DNA from: Endomychus coccineus
Lineage: Eukaryota > Arthropoda > Insecta > Coleoptera > Endomychidae
Reading direction: 5' to 3'
Assembly (NCBI GenBank): GCA_958510875.1
Contig: CAUEHT010000002.1
Span: forward strand, 1,426,001 to 1,490,000
Length of the DNA: 64,000 nt
Shown piece after piece: positions 12,610 to 24,269 of this stretch (its first letter is position 1; each line of letters starts with the position of its first letter). Made by a program: the position numbers and the translations under genes. Under the pieces are notes generated by a model. It was not told where the DNA came from. It ran no database searches and saw nothing but the letters and a program-made list of their open reading frames with translations.

Positions 12610-13618
12610 GTTTTATGTTTATTAATTTAGTGAGCCACTGTACTATCGCTTTAGGTACATAGAAAATTATTGATTTAATTATTATATCAACAACATTCCA
12701 AGAACCAAAATGAGTAAATAACAGGGAACAATAGTTATTAATTAAGAGAACAAGGAATCATTCAACAAAATAAAAACTAAGGTATTGTTATTACTGTAGT
12801 GGTAAGAACACTCCAGGTACAAGACTCCTTACATTTGAAAAGTTGCATTCTCTAAAGGAAGATGAATGATTCAAAGACATTTAATTTCAAAGTAAAGTTG
12901 CAAATATTTTAATTTGTTGCAAAGTATTCTAGGAGCCAAGTTGTTCCAAATGGAATGTAATTTTTCTGCGTACAGAGAAAATAAACGGTTTTCAATAGTG
13001 CATCTTGCTCTGTTTACTGTAAATAGGTAGCTACTTTTGAAGAAATAGAGTTGCTTTAAATTTGTATTCTACAATATCGATGATTCAAAGACATTTTAAT
13101 TTTGAAAAGTACAGTTGCAATATTTTAATTTGTTGTATAGTATTTGAGGAGCCATGTAGTTGAAGAGCGACTATATTTTATGAGCATTTTCTTTTGCAAT
13201 ACTTGAAGTTTCAATGATTGAATTGTATAACCTAGAATTGGCCAAGTGACGTACGTCACAAATTCCAAAGAGTACTCTAGAACTATACCTTCGACTAACA
13301 TTTGACTCCATTCCAATTTTATACTCTTCTATGAATATCTACCACTCTCAATCTATCTAACCTATGAATGTCAAAGTGACATACGATCCAAACCATAGAA
13401 TAACTTGTGACACGTGCTAATAGTAGAAGTTTCTATAAACGCGTACCCATCTCTATATAACCTACAACTGCCAGAGTGACGTCTGTCACAGTGACAACCT
13501 AAAGGTGCCCAAACGTCTCACATAAAGGTTACCACGCACTATCCGACTTAACCCTCGAAAAGGCGTTGCACATAAAAAAACTGTCAACAGCGGGGCGTAG
13601 CCCGTAAAATCAACTAGT

Positions 13619-14968
13619 GTCAATATAACCTATGTAATCCTGTATATATTTTGTCTTATGCAATACATAATCAAAGCATTGAATTGTATAGCCGAAAGAA
13701 AATGCATACTTATATAAAATTGAGAAATATACTTTTATCATTCAAGAATATCTATATGTTTAATGAATTCAAATATAGTGTTAGCAATTCAAAGGTAACC
13801 TATAGAAATTATGTTCAGGTAAGTAATCGAGTAGTTTTCATAAAACTTTGTTATAAATTTCTGCCTAAAAAATTGTGTTCAATTCATGATGTAGATGAAT
13901 CACTGAAATAAGAGATTTGCTCAAAAATTGAAGTCCAGAAGAAGGAACTGTAATGATATTCCCTCGAGAAGAATAGAATTTTCTCAATTATCCAGGTAGT
14001 GAGAATTAGAAACATTGGAAATTTGTGAGGATAACTTCACTCTTCACAGCAATCTACGCTCAGTGTCAGTTGAAAGTGCAATTATGCTAATGGAGTATCG
14101 AATGTGAAATTGCAAGTAACTGTAATAGGTGGCAACATACCTAGTAGTATGTAATATTAAAATAGAATTCTTCTGAATAAATTATGAAAATAAGGTTTTT
14201 GTTTTGCGACTAGATAAAAAAATATGAATAGACCTAGATCCAGAAGTTATTTATCAGATGCTGTGTACTTTCACATATGTTCCAAAGGATAGACTAATTC
14301 AAGTAAGTTCTTTTTTTATGAAATTTTTTTCTATAACAAATATTGGAATTACCCAAGTGCAAGTCTATTTTTTAATATTGTAATGAAAGAGTTTATTTTT
14401 CACAATCCTATTTCTTATTTCTGTATTTAAGTACCCTTCATAACACTGGCTTTTCCCATTTTGCCAATCACCTTTTGGAAACCAATCACAATTTCAATAT
14501 GAGGGATAACTTCAAGATTCTACATTATGCTAAGAAAGACTTGTATCTGAACAATTTGAAATTATTAGAAATACAAAAATACTTAAACAACAATGTAATC
14601 ACACTAAATACTCATATTTCTTTGATTTATAATCCTTTTTGCTCTGCAGTCATTTAATAGTTTAATTAAAATTCCATTTCACCATGTAAACAATTTTCCT
14701 ATTATTCAAACGGGCAAACAGATCCCTACTTTATTTAAGTTATATTAAGTAATACCTGTAGATGTCACTACATGAATATTCATCTAAATTTACAACTTGT
14801 TTTATATTAATTTTTTCAAAATACCTTCATTTCTTATGGCTTATCAAAGTTCAATCTGATGTCGTCAATTAGATTTAAGCATAACGGGACCTACTTTGTA
14901 GTGTCCTAGATTTCAAACACTACACTTCTATGTATTTGCATATTTCACATTCTTGACCCAGGTATGAA
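13619..14968. other. AT-rich stretch without recognised genes
   Basis: Several short frames occur (for example 13651-13911 and 14475-14657), but none shows a known motif or unusual composition. It ends at the left arm of the hammerhead foldback. Confidence 0.4.
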
Positions 14969-15023
14969 TTATATATAAATTCTCGGGAAATAGGTCACAC
15001 TAACACATATGTTTATTATTTTC

Positions 15024-15065
15024 GTCTTTACGTACGTTTCGGTCTCACGACCATCATCGGAAGAC
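15024..15065 (-). ncRNA. Hammerhead ribozyme motif, left arm of foldback
   Basis: Minus-strand parts: stem I GTCTT/AAGAC (5 bp), CCGATGA (one change from CTGATGA at position 4), stem II GGTC-GTGA-GACC with a GNRA loop, GAAA, palindromic ACGTACGT as stem III, and A as cleavage residue. Everything except U4 fits the minimal type I hammerhead consensus. Confidence 0.7.
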
Positions 15066-15433
15066 TTATTATGTCTAAAACCGGATTACTTAAAACTAAT
15101 TGTATTAGCACAAAGTGTCATTATCGTACCAATTTCAATTAAAATGCCCACGTCGCCTGAACGAACAGAAACTCGAATAATCGAAATTGCAACACATCAA
15201 TGTTATAAGTATAGTATAATTATACTTGTTATAATTATAGTATATTATACTTGTTATATACATTATACTTATAACAAGTATAATATATAACGTAACATTG
15301 ATGTGTTGCAATTTCGGTTATTCGTGTTTTCTGTTCGTTTCGGCGACGTGGGCATTTTAATTGAAATTGGTGCGATAAGGTCGCTTTGTGGTAATACAAT
15401 TAATTTTAAGTAATCCGGTTTTAGACATAATAA

Positions 15434-15475
15434 TTTATCTGATGATGGTCGTGAAACCGAAATATAGGTAAAGAC
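15434..15475 (+). ncRNA. Hammerhead ribozyme motif, right arm of foldback
   Basis: CTGATGA at 15439-15445, a GGTC/AACC stem with GTGA, GAAA at 15459-15462, then TATAGGTA instead of the palindromic CGTACGTA. The core is intact, but stem III has decayed and stem I is weak. Confidence 0.55.
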
Positions 15476-15530
15476 GAAAATAATAAACATGTGTTAGTGT
15501 GGCCCTTATTTCCCGAGAATTTATATATAA

Positions 15531-16661
15531 CGTAACAACTATAATATACATTTCATATTGCAGCCTTATATATGCTTGATAATGGAGTGAAACTCTCGAC
15601 TCCGAAACATGTAGTACAAAATCAAAAATAAAAAATAAGATTGTGAGAAATAAACTCTTTCATTACAATATTATAACAAATATTCTAAAAGTCGAAACTA
15701 GTAAACTGTTTATCACGAAGATCTCGCCAACTGACCTTCATAGTGGTCTTAAGAAATTAATCGAAGATAAGAAATATTTGCTGGTTTGTGTTGACAGAAT
15801 AACACTACCAAAGCTTATTTGACATCTTAAGGAATGTTAAAATAGTTATCGCTATAATATACAAGTTGTTAATTCAAGGTACTTACAGAGGCACATAATA
15901 GCATTCTTACCATTACAAAAATATCAAATTAGCAACCCTCTCTTCTGTATTCTATTTTAATAAGAAACTATGATGTCAATTACCTTTCTCTTTAAAATTG
16001 AGTTTTTTAGAAAAATAATAAAATGTCTTGACAAACTTCAGTCCATTCTAGTTTCAGCAATATATATTATATTAATCATTAATATAATAGGTATAAGAGT
16101 AAATTAGTCATCCACGATATTAAGAGAAAATGTCTATTGTAGGAGGCCAGCATATCTTCAACTATCACATTAGTACTAACCCAGCCCCAGCCACTATTAG
16201 GAGTCATAAGAAGCAATAAATACAGGGAAGTTAAAGTAAATATAAAATTTCTGTCCGGTTTTTGCTAGCGTTTTCTTCCATAAACTAATTTAATAAAGGA
16301 ATATCAATTTGGAGATTGCAATTTCTTAAATTCCAAATTGATAGTTTTCACGCTCAAAATATTTTACTCTCACTTAGTTTTGTAATTTATTTGTCAATGA
16401 TTTCATTGAAATTCAGGATAGGAGAAGGAATCTAATTTTTAATGAAGGTTTCAACTCTTACCACTTTTTGAGTTTCAATAGAAACAAACAGAATTTGTAT
16501 TTTAATAGAAATACCTACTCAACTGCCATAGTTCACTAATCGGAACTAGACGGTATCGAGCCAGAAAATCATGAAATCATCAGGAAAAAAGTGTAATAAC
16601 AAAAAAACTGTAATTTAAATATCCATTTATTTTGTATATTGATGGTTCTTGACCCTGGTAT
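15531..16661. other. AT-rich spacer between two hammerhead foldbacks
   Basis: No coding frame was recognised. Just right of the first foldback a CTCGACTCCGAAACATGTAG segment (about 15593) is reminiscent of the ribozyme GAAAC block, without a convincing CUGAUGA partner. Confidence 0.35.
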
Positions 16662-17094
16662 GAATTATATGTAAATTCTTAGGAAATAGGTCACTTTAAA
16701 CACTTTATGTATAATCAGTCTTAACGTACGTTTCCTTCTCACGACCATCATCAGACGACATTTGAAAGACAAATTTACGTTAACCAAAATAAGTTGAATC
16801 AAGCACTAAGCATCTATATCGCATCAATCTCAGTTAAATATGTGTATTAATTTTCGAATATTCGCGTTCATTTCGTTTGCTGCGACGTACGCATGTTTAA
16901 TTGTGATTGGTGCAATATAGAGGCTTCGTGCTTGCAACTAATTTAAGAATTCACGCACTTAGTTAATGTGAATTTGTTTTTCAAACGTCTTCTAATGGAT
17001 AGTCGTGATACCGAATCTTACATAGAGAAAAGAATATATAAATACAGATACAAGTGTTAAAAGTGGCCTATTTCAAAAGAATTTATATATAATT
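16662..17094. mobile_element. 433-bp degenerate foldback of the same hammerhead family
   Basis: The left arm starts AATTATATGTAAATTCTT and the right arm ends in the inverted equivalent. The preceding TTCTTGACC...GGTATGAATT is shared with the first foldback at about 14951. The left arm has a minus-strand core at 16718-16759 (CTGATGA, GAAA, ACGTACGT, T17), but stem II no longer pairs. The right-arm core near 16986-17020 is more decayed. Its right end lies two bases before the recombinase gene's stop codon. Confidence 0.75.
16718..16759 (-). ncRNA. Decayed hammerhead motif
   Basis: CTGATGA, GAAA, palindromic ACGTACGT and T17 are kept. The stem II closing strand is GAAG instead of GACC, which breaks pairing. 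Probably inactive. Confidence 0.5.
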
Positions 17095-17096
17095 AT

Positions 17097-20000
17097 CTAT
17101 TTTGGTTCAGTTTTTCGAATTTGATTGTTCACCCAAGCTTTAGTTTGCTGAGGAGTGCGTTTGCGAAGGACAGAATTGGAGGCAATGAGTTCTTGACAAT
17201 CTTGCAAAGAAGGAAGTTGCATGGTTCTTATATGGTCCTTAAATGCCTCTTTCACAATTGTTCTTTCTGGGGTTGACCATGACCGCCTGACAATAGCTGG
17301 TTTCATCTCCACAGATTCCAAATCTAGAACAGTTATTATTAGGAAGATGTACGAGTTCACACTGTGGATACACTTCAACACTAAAATAAGAAATAAACAC
17401 CTTTATCAACTAAAAATACCATTTAAGTAGTTAGGACCTTTCGGCTACCAAGTAATCATCAGAGTAAACTGACGTTTATGTACAGCCACCCATCAACATT
17501 TGCTCAATTTGTTTCAGAGAATTTGCGAACAGTTTACTCTGATGATGATTACTTTGTAGCCGAAAGGTCCCCAATACTTAAATAGTATTTTTAGTGGATA
17601 AGGGTGTTTATTTCTTATTTTAGTGCTGGAACAGTTATAATAAATATATTTTAACAGAATAGGAACTATTCTTCTATTATTACTAACCTGAAGAATCTTC
17701 TTCCGAATACTCAGTGAGACATGACCGCTTCGTCTTCGCTTTTTTCTCCACACAAGATTTGCTAACATTGGGAGTTAAAATTGAGCTTTCTGATTCAATA
17801 CTGCTGAAAGTAAATGAATCTCCTACTGAATTGTTATTAACTTCTCTCCATTTAACAGATTCTCTATTCCCCCGATTATGAACTGCATCTTCATCATCAG
17901 AGCTACCTTGCACTTTTTGGAGCAAATCTGCCATGACTGTGACATCTTGTGCTAAAATAGGTATTCTATAATATTGTTCATGGATCTTATCTTCGTGGCC
18001 CATGAAATTTGCCACCTCTTTAACCAAGGCAGGGTCCAATTCTAATTTTAAACATTGAGTTGCGAAATGTTTTCGTAGCTCTGTTCCTCTCAAAGAAGTC
18101 GGATTTTTCGCACCACATTCAGTAGCAAATTTCCTCATTAAATCACATGCTGATAAATGGTTATAACGCTTGTTGTCTCTACCTGGTAATCCAAATAGGT
18201 ATGGATTATCTTTATGTACACCTGCTTTGTACCTGTAAGTCACTGTTAACTGAAGCATAATAAGCAATTCATGGCTAAGAATTACTCGAACGGGTCTGCC
18301 TAATTTGCCTCGTACAGTAAATCTCACAAAACGAGAAGCATGAGTTTGTATATCAACCCCTAAAGTTTGCAAAATCTGTTCGTTTTCAGGATCAATAGTC
18401 TGATAGAGCTCAAAATCTGCTAATTGAACCCTTTCAATTTCACCAGATCTACGTCTATTAAAAATCTGAGCAGATGTAAGGAGAAAAGTTAGGAGGTTCT
18501 TCCACCTGTCGAAAGTGAATTTTTCCTTCAATCTTAAATATTCTTCTCTTCGTTTTGAAGAAAGATATTTATTGAGACACTTCAAGTCATGCAATGACGG
18601 TAATTGAATTTGTTTTCGGAATCGGCGTTCTACTTGTTGTTCTTGAACGCTTTTGTTAATGCCATATGCAAAGCCTTCTCCCATTAACTTTTTGAAATCT
18701 TTGACTAATGTTTTCTTAACATGGTCCCTATTCTTTATGCATTCACTGATCAAATGATCGCAAATTGATTTTAATATTGAACCAAGGCTAAACGCAGTTC
18801 CAGGAGCCCTGTAAGTACCACTTGATCTTTTTAAACCAGCAATGATGTCAATAACTTCAACAACACTATCAAAATATCTAGGGTGATAAACATCTGCTAA
18901 GTTTGATATTTCTGAATGAATTTTTTTAAATTCTAAAATGAAACGTCCAATTGCTCTCAGTTTGCTCCTGATCATGTTATGTTGATGTTTTAATCTGTAT
19001 TTGCTTAATAATTTGTTAGCAAATATAATAACCAATTCGTCATGCCTTATAGCTTCCACCACAGCGTCATTTCTCATTACAGGAAAAACCTCATTTTTCA
19101 GAACATCAGAAGCCTTAACATGAATATCACAATCTATTCGTCTACTGGTCAGTAAGGCATCTTTCGATCTACATTTCAGACCAGTACATTTTTTGAAATG
19201 TTTCCTATATGACACTGTTGAAAACATTGCTTTACAATTTCCACATGGAACATAGTGTTCAAATGTTCGATTACTTCCAATTTGTGGCCTTCGGGAAACA
19301 ATTATCGATCCACTATTCTTCTTGTTACTGTTGTACAAATAGTTGCTCTCTTGCCTAACAGAAGTGATTAATTTTGCTCTCTCCTTGCTACCTAAAAAAA
19401 ATGGGCATTAAGTATGAACATAAACAAATCTCAATATACCATATGCATTGTATTTGAATTTTCAAGCATGTGATAATACAAGATAATGCAAAACCAAAAA
19501 TTTATTGAAATCCAAGATCAAAATCTTAAGAATACAAAGATATTTGAGATATCACCTTTCAGATTAATGACTACAAAATTTCGTATTTTTCCTCAAAATA
19601 TAGGTTCATTATTTATTTGTGCGAGTCAAATACAAAACTGTGGGACAACAAAGAAATGGATATGTTGCGAGATTGTTGTTTAATGCATTGCCAAATAATT
19701 TAAAAAACTTGAAAGACATAACAGCTGTAAGCCGGAAAAATATTATTAGTAAAAATTTTATTGAAAAATGCAATACGTTCAATTTATCAAAAAGATTGAG
19801 CTGAACGATTGATTAATGTTTATTAGTTAAATAAGGAAAAAAATGTGCAATTGGAAATAGGCTTTAATTAAAATTTATAATTTAGTTTTTAAGTTATTAT
19901 TGTTAAGAATCAGGCCTGCGCATAGATGGAGAACCCATCTCAGCAGGGCAAATGTCATGTATTGATAATTGTTGTATTAACACCTGAATAAATAAATAAA

Positions 20001-20994
20001 TAAATAAATCCAAATTGCACTTTGCTATATCTTAATTTAATATACAATCAACTATCAAAATAGATACCTTTCGGGAATTCTAGAATTTTCCTGATCTCTG
20101 GCACATCCTGGTGCTGGGTTGTTATATGTCTGGCGAATTTTGTGATCAATTTCTCACAGTAGCAACAAAAGTCCTTTTTCTCTCCAGACCTGGAATCAGG
20201 CACTTCATCAACACTTGTTGATGGTGGTTTTGTCTGAAACATTTTAGTTATTAGATCAACTAATTGACTAAATACTTCAATTTGATTATCAATAAAATCA
20301 TATAACAAAAACTATTCATTTCTATTTAGAAAAAAAGCATTTTATGGAGTTCCTGTGTTCTATAGAAAATATGTATTTCTAATCTTTTTTAAATACTACA
20401 CTACTTGAATTCATCATTTTGACTTGTCAATCGAGTAGTTATGTTTGCAATTTCTGAATGAATATCCATATTATTTTTCCAACAAGCAAAAGTTTATGAA
20501 ATCTGATCCAAAAATAGAGGCATATGGTGATGTTAAATCTACAAGATGGACATACTGTATATGGGAAGTACGTTAATTACCTTTCTAGTTTTCATAATAG
20601 TTTTTTCTGGGGTCTGTACATCTGAGACTTCATTATTTACTTTTAAGAACCGATCAATTTGTTCCATCAAGTTGTCATCTGTTATGTAATCATCATCAAG
20701 TAGGTCTACGGAATCTACTGTTGTTGCATAATTTTTTTGTAGTGATGAAGAAATTCCATAGGCATCTATCACTGACACTTTTGGGAATCCACTTTCAATA
20801 TTTGTCTTCAGACTTAGCAGGATACTTCTTACATCATTACAGACCAAGACGTTTGCAGGATAGTAAACACCATCAAAATATTTAGCCTGACATTTTCCGC
20901 CCACAATCTTCAGGTGTTCCCTCTTGCAAACAAAATGTATACCATCTTCTTCATAACGAACTAATGCAAACCTAGCCTGCTTTTCTCTAGGCAT
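17097..20994 (-). CDS. Four-exon tyrosine recombinase-like protein (Crypton-like), 836 aa
   Basis: Exons on the minus strand: 20994-20581, 20233-20068, 19391-17688, 17323-17097. Introns start GTAATT, GTATCT and GTTAGT and end in AG after T-rich tracts; phases (0, 1, 1) join without loss of frame and total 2511 nt. Features: a C-x2-C...H-x4-H finger at about 162-180 and a C-x2-C...H-x4-C cluster near 242-262. The tyrosine recombinase signature is Arg508 (NRRRSGE), Lys556 (RGKLGR), Arg633 (TELRKH, with Thr where His is usual), His659 (MGHED) and Tyr668 (EQYYR). The C-terminal exon encodes a Myb/SANT-like segment with Trp at about 776 and 825. This layout resembles animal proteins derived from or carried by Crypton-type YR elements; that link is from memory of the families. 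In-frame ATGs also lie upstream (to 21096); the start at 20994 was chosen as the first residue resembling the family. It could be an intact mobile element gene or a domesticated one. Confidence 0.8.
17341..17625. mobile_element. Foldback insertion in intron 3, family 2, with hammerhead-like cores
   Basis: Outer arms CACTAAAATAAGAAATAAAC (17379) and its inverse ending at 17625 form an inverted repeat of about 100 bp. Inner arms carry CTGATGATGATTACTTTGTA then GCCGAAAGGTCC on plus (17541) and the mirror on minus (17430). The GAGTTCACACTGTGGATA end matches other family 2 copies. A CTAGAACAGTTATTATTA-like sequence at 17323-17340 recurs as CTGGAACAGTTATAATAA at 17625-17642, consistent with a long target duplication. 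Confidence 0.65.
19483..20010 (+). pseudogene. LINE 3' end inside intron 2 of the recombinase gene
   Basis: The frame at 19619-19804 ends a LINE ORF2 (LLFNALPNNLKNLKDITAVS then a short basic tail), the usual C-terminus of jockey-like elements. A 3' UTR and an (AATA)n tail (about 19984-20009) follow. It is inserted antisense to the host gene and wholly within intron 2, so the splice sites are untouched. Confidence 0.75.
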
Positions 20995-22550
20995 ATTACT
21001 TGATTTGACAAAACCTTGATTCATATGCAACAATGCAAAATTTAAATAAAATTCTATGGAATGATGCAAAAGTAATGCAGCAACTATGCAAAACACTGTT
21101 CGATGGATTGAAAAAGTTTGGTGAATGGCAGTAGTGGCAACCCTAGAAATGAAACAGCATGTGAGTTAGTGTAATCCGCTATGATTTATTTCATATCAAC
21201 TTCACTTTTACACAACTGAGATTGTGAAAAACTAGTTTTAATTTTTTCATAGTATTCTGATGTTATTTCTATTCTTATTTTAACAAGTGTACAGCATTTA
21301 TCCTGAACATCATGGAAACATTTTATCTTTTATCATGGAAAACGGTGCATTTCCACAGATTTTGCTTTTTGAAACGTAGGTACCTACATAAGGAAGACGT
21401 ATGTAGTCTGTAATACAATTTTCGTAAAAATGTGAGGTCGCAAGTGTACATGATTACTGAAACATTTTCCACCGAATCTTCCATATATATGTCCTATGTC
21501 GAGAATGAATGCCACACCCCGTCTATTGTGCAAAGTAGCTATGATGTCTGTTCATATAACTAAAATATTGGAAGAAATAGCGATTAATGATAGAAATAAT
21601 TTGCTCAATGTGTTATGAACTGAACCTAATATTTAATTTAATATGAAGCTAAATCACAAACTGAGAAATACTTACAACACCCGGATCAAAACTTATCTAC
21701 TTTACTTACTTTAATTATTGTACTCACCAGTTAATATCAGGATTAAATTGGAATAAATAATGATGGCCTCGATTCTCCATTGCCATGCTCGATTGCCTCC
21801 TGAAATTATCTAATACCGGAGCACGGAACACTTGTATTAATCTGAATTTGTGGTTTTCATAGAATTTGGTAGAGATTCGCACCCGTCGTGGAATCAAAGA
21901 TTTGTTGTAGAACTCGTTGAGGGGAAAGAGGTAAAACAACTCAAAAATTTAATTTATTCAGAAATCATATTTCAAAGATTTTCTTCTACACTTTTGACTA
22001 CCTCCTCATTTAAACACACTGACATTTGTAATATCTCCATCAATCATATGCTACCATTATGACCCGGGTAGCCCATGATCACTTCATTTAATTTTTTGGC
22101 AGTGTTGAAGGAATATTGGATTGCTTTTCAGAAATTTTGAGATGTAACCTTCTCCTTTAACATGTCAAGCATTCTTGAAATGTTACCTTTTCCATGGAAA
22201 GTTTTAAATTATTTCTCAATTATTTCCAATTTAGCTTTGTACATGAGGCGCAAGATTTTTCAGTTATTCAAGTTGTCATACAGAATGAATTTTATGCGAG
22301 TGACTCAATTTTGATTATAATCTAGGTCAGGATTTGATAATTGAACGAAAACCAAAAGTCAACGAACGGAAATGTTTTATTAACCCTTTCAAAGTGTACA
22401 AAGTCATGGAAAAATGTTGAAATTTGGGTTAAAACATTACCTAAATATACTTATTATCATTGTTCAATAAATTATAGTAACAACACTCTTTACCATCATT
22501 GAAGTTTTTGAGGGTCACAGAACAAGATCAATCGCCTTTGTATGTGTAGG
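20995..22550. other. Upstream region of the recombinase gene, no other gene seen
   Basis: The frame stays open upstream of ATG 20994 to 21096. Beyond that no conserved frame, splice-linked exon or clear promoter element was recognised. Confidence 0.4.
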
Positions 22551-22734
22551 TGTAAGTTTCGGCTCTCCCGAGGGGTCTCACCGGCGACCTTGGGGCCTGC
22601 TCGCTCACTGCGATCTCAGATCAATCCGTTCGCCTAATAGGTGTCTCGCCCATGCGACATTGGCTAGCTATATTGAAGAGTTCTATAAATAGAGTGGACA
22701 AGTAGTGTGTTAAGCATAGGAAAGCGCTGGTAAG

Positions 22735-22910
22735 CAGTTGAACATTCTGTCGGACATTTTGTCCTTCTCGCACATGTAGCTCGCACGGTCTCTCCTTCTC
22801 TCACAAAGAGTATAAGAATACAAGAATGAGTATAACGCGCGCACATCGTGCGGGTGAGACCGCAGTACATGTGCGAGAAGGACAGAATGTCCGTTAACAT
22901 ACCAGTCAAA
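22735..22910. mobile_element. Short GC-richer inverted repeat (snapback MITE)
   Basis: GGACATTTTGTCCTTCTCGC followed by ACATGTA on the left is mirrored by TACATGTGCGAGAAGGACAG at 22866-22885 on the right, with GGTCTC/GAGACC further in. It lies in a locally GC-rich island (about 22540-23060) that stands out from the AT-rich surroundings. Confidence 0.55.
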
Positions 22911-23589
22911 GGCTTAGAAGTCCACTCGATATATAGATCTCTTTGGAAGTCTTTGCGCTATATTCGCCCGCCGTTCGGCAGTAGTAGCGTTCTACTTGCC
23001 ACAATTTGTGACTCAATTGTCACAGAGTCGCAGTGCCTCCTGGACCCTGCCTCTGACCTTTCTATATACAAAATATAAAATTGGACGTCATCACAAGTTT
23101 AATTTTATAGAACTGTTCTCTTCGAACTGGTTAAAAAAACAACTTATAGAAACCTCTCATAACGATTAATTGTTATAAGCAAAAAAAGTAAAAAAGTAAA
23201 ATGAAATCATTGTTCAACTGTCAATTAATTACAATTCTAGGTTTGAACGGAGAATTATGAATTACTAACAATTATAATTACATCAAGGAATTGAGTCGAA
23301 ATTTTAATTTTTATATATCTCATCTTAGATCTGACAGCAAAAACTAATATGTATTAGCTTCCACATAACAGAAAAACGATTGGTGACAGTATTTTAGCCG
23401 CACCCCTAGAGCTTTTGAAATAAGGAAATTAAAAAAATTTCTTTTTTGAACTGTTACGTTAAAAGTAAATTCTTTTTGGTTTACTTGTGAGCTAAAATAT
23501 TGTCTAGAATATTTAGTCGGGTTTCGGTACTGATTAACTACGAGGAATAGTGCAAATATTTGATAAAATCCCTGCTATAAATTGGAATA

Positions 23590-23880
23590 CCGAAGATTAT
23601 GCTGAGTTAATTGATTGGAGCAAATTCTCAATTACAGAGCCCTCCACTAACAATGAATATTGAGAATGAAGATTTGTTGGTAGCTATTAAAAATAGATCC
23701 TTTATTAATATAAGCAAATTGCCATGTCGCACTAGAACTGTTGAGCGATGTGTAAAAATTGTAACAGAAGCATGTAGCCAAGAGCGATCACTCCGCCAGG
23801 GACAGTTTTATAAGGGTTATAATAGAGGCGAGACAAAAATTACGTTTGTTGTTGTCATAGATAACTCTACTACTACTTGA
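23590..23880 (+). pseudogene. Broken fragment of a conserved invertebrate protein of unknown function
   Basis: One frame gives DYAELIDWSKFSITEPP and, after a shift, another gives PPLTMNIENEDLLVAI and LPCRTRTVERCVKIVTEACS. The EPPLT and CxTxxVERCVKxVTEA blocks recall the C-terminus of a protein family met in many invertebrate genomes, often repetitive; this is from memory. The frameshift near 23637 marks it as a relic. Confidence 0.55.
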
Positions 23881-24150
23881 AGAGAATTTCGATTCTACGA
23901 TTAGTTTTAACCTCAGACGTTGAGGAATCATGTGAGAGTGTTCCGAAACCCTGAATTTCGGCTATTCGTTGGATAAATACACTATAAAATCGCATTTATC
24001 ACTGAAAAATAGTGAATTTGTTCGATCTCATCGATTCTCATATAACTGGGTCAAAATACACTCTCATTGATGAGAAATTCGATTCTACCAATAGTTTTAA
24101 CCTCAGACATCGAGGAATCTTGTCAGAGCGTACCGAAAGGAGTAGACTTA
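23881..24150 (+). repeat. Local direct duplication
   Basis: GAATTTCGATTCTACGATTA and the following TTTTAACCTCAGACGTTGAG at about 23883-23930 recur with few changes at about 24071-24118. Period about 188 bp. Confidence 0.6.
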
Positions 24151-24269
24151 TCTATGGTTGTTGTCCAAAGTTTCTTGCCAGAGCAGCTAGAGGTCTGCCT
24201 ATCCTGCAGACTACTGAGACATCTTTAATCATCTGTTCTCCTTGGAACATTGACATCATTTCATTCTAA

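Larger units (their letters stand above)
6712..13618. repeat. 3.2-kb tandem unit, copy B, expanded by nested insertions
   Basis: Begins at the homologous junction (CTTATTGAGTTGGT against CTTATTAGGTTGGT in copy A) and ends with the same GCGGGGCGTAGCCCG block. Copy A homology stops at about 9328 inside GTTTGAGAAATC, where LINE sequence starts, and resumes near 10760. Further insertions are the foldback near 10525-10740, a minus-strand LINE at about 11280-12304, and a MITE fragment at 12398-12609. A block beginning GATTCAAAGACA recurs at about 11024, 12860 and 13085. Confidence 0.7.
14969..15530. mobile_element. 562-bp foldback element with a hammerhead motif in each arm
   Basis: The sequence is an inverted repeat centred at about 15250, from TTATATATAAATTCTCGGG on the left to its complement ending at 15530. 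Each arm of about 280 bp carries the same 5'-to-3' unit, so the two hammerhead cores read outward. The middle is a TA/GTTATAAGTATA-rich palindrome. Related units lie at 16662-17094, 51956-52165 and 53900-54130. The short frames in the arms are by-products of the repeat. Confidence 0.85.

Noticed and set aside
13651..13911. 86-codon ORF with several basic and aromatic residues
   Set aside because: No recognisable domain, no homologous copy in the window and typical AT-rich composition.
24055..24150. ATTGATGAGAAATTCG, a partial CUGAUGA/GAAA resemblance
   Set aside because: No stem II between the blocks and no stem I or III; chance.
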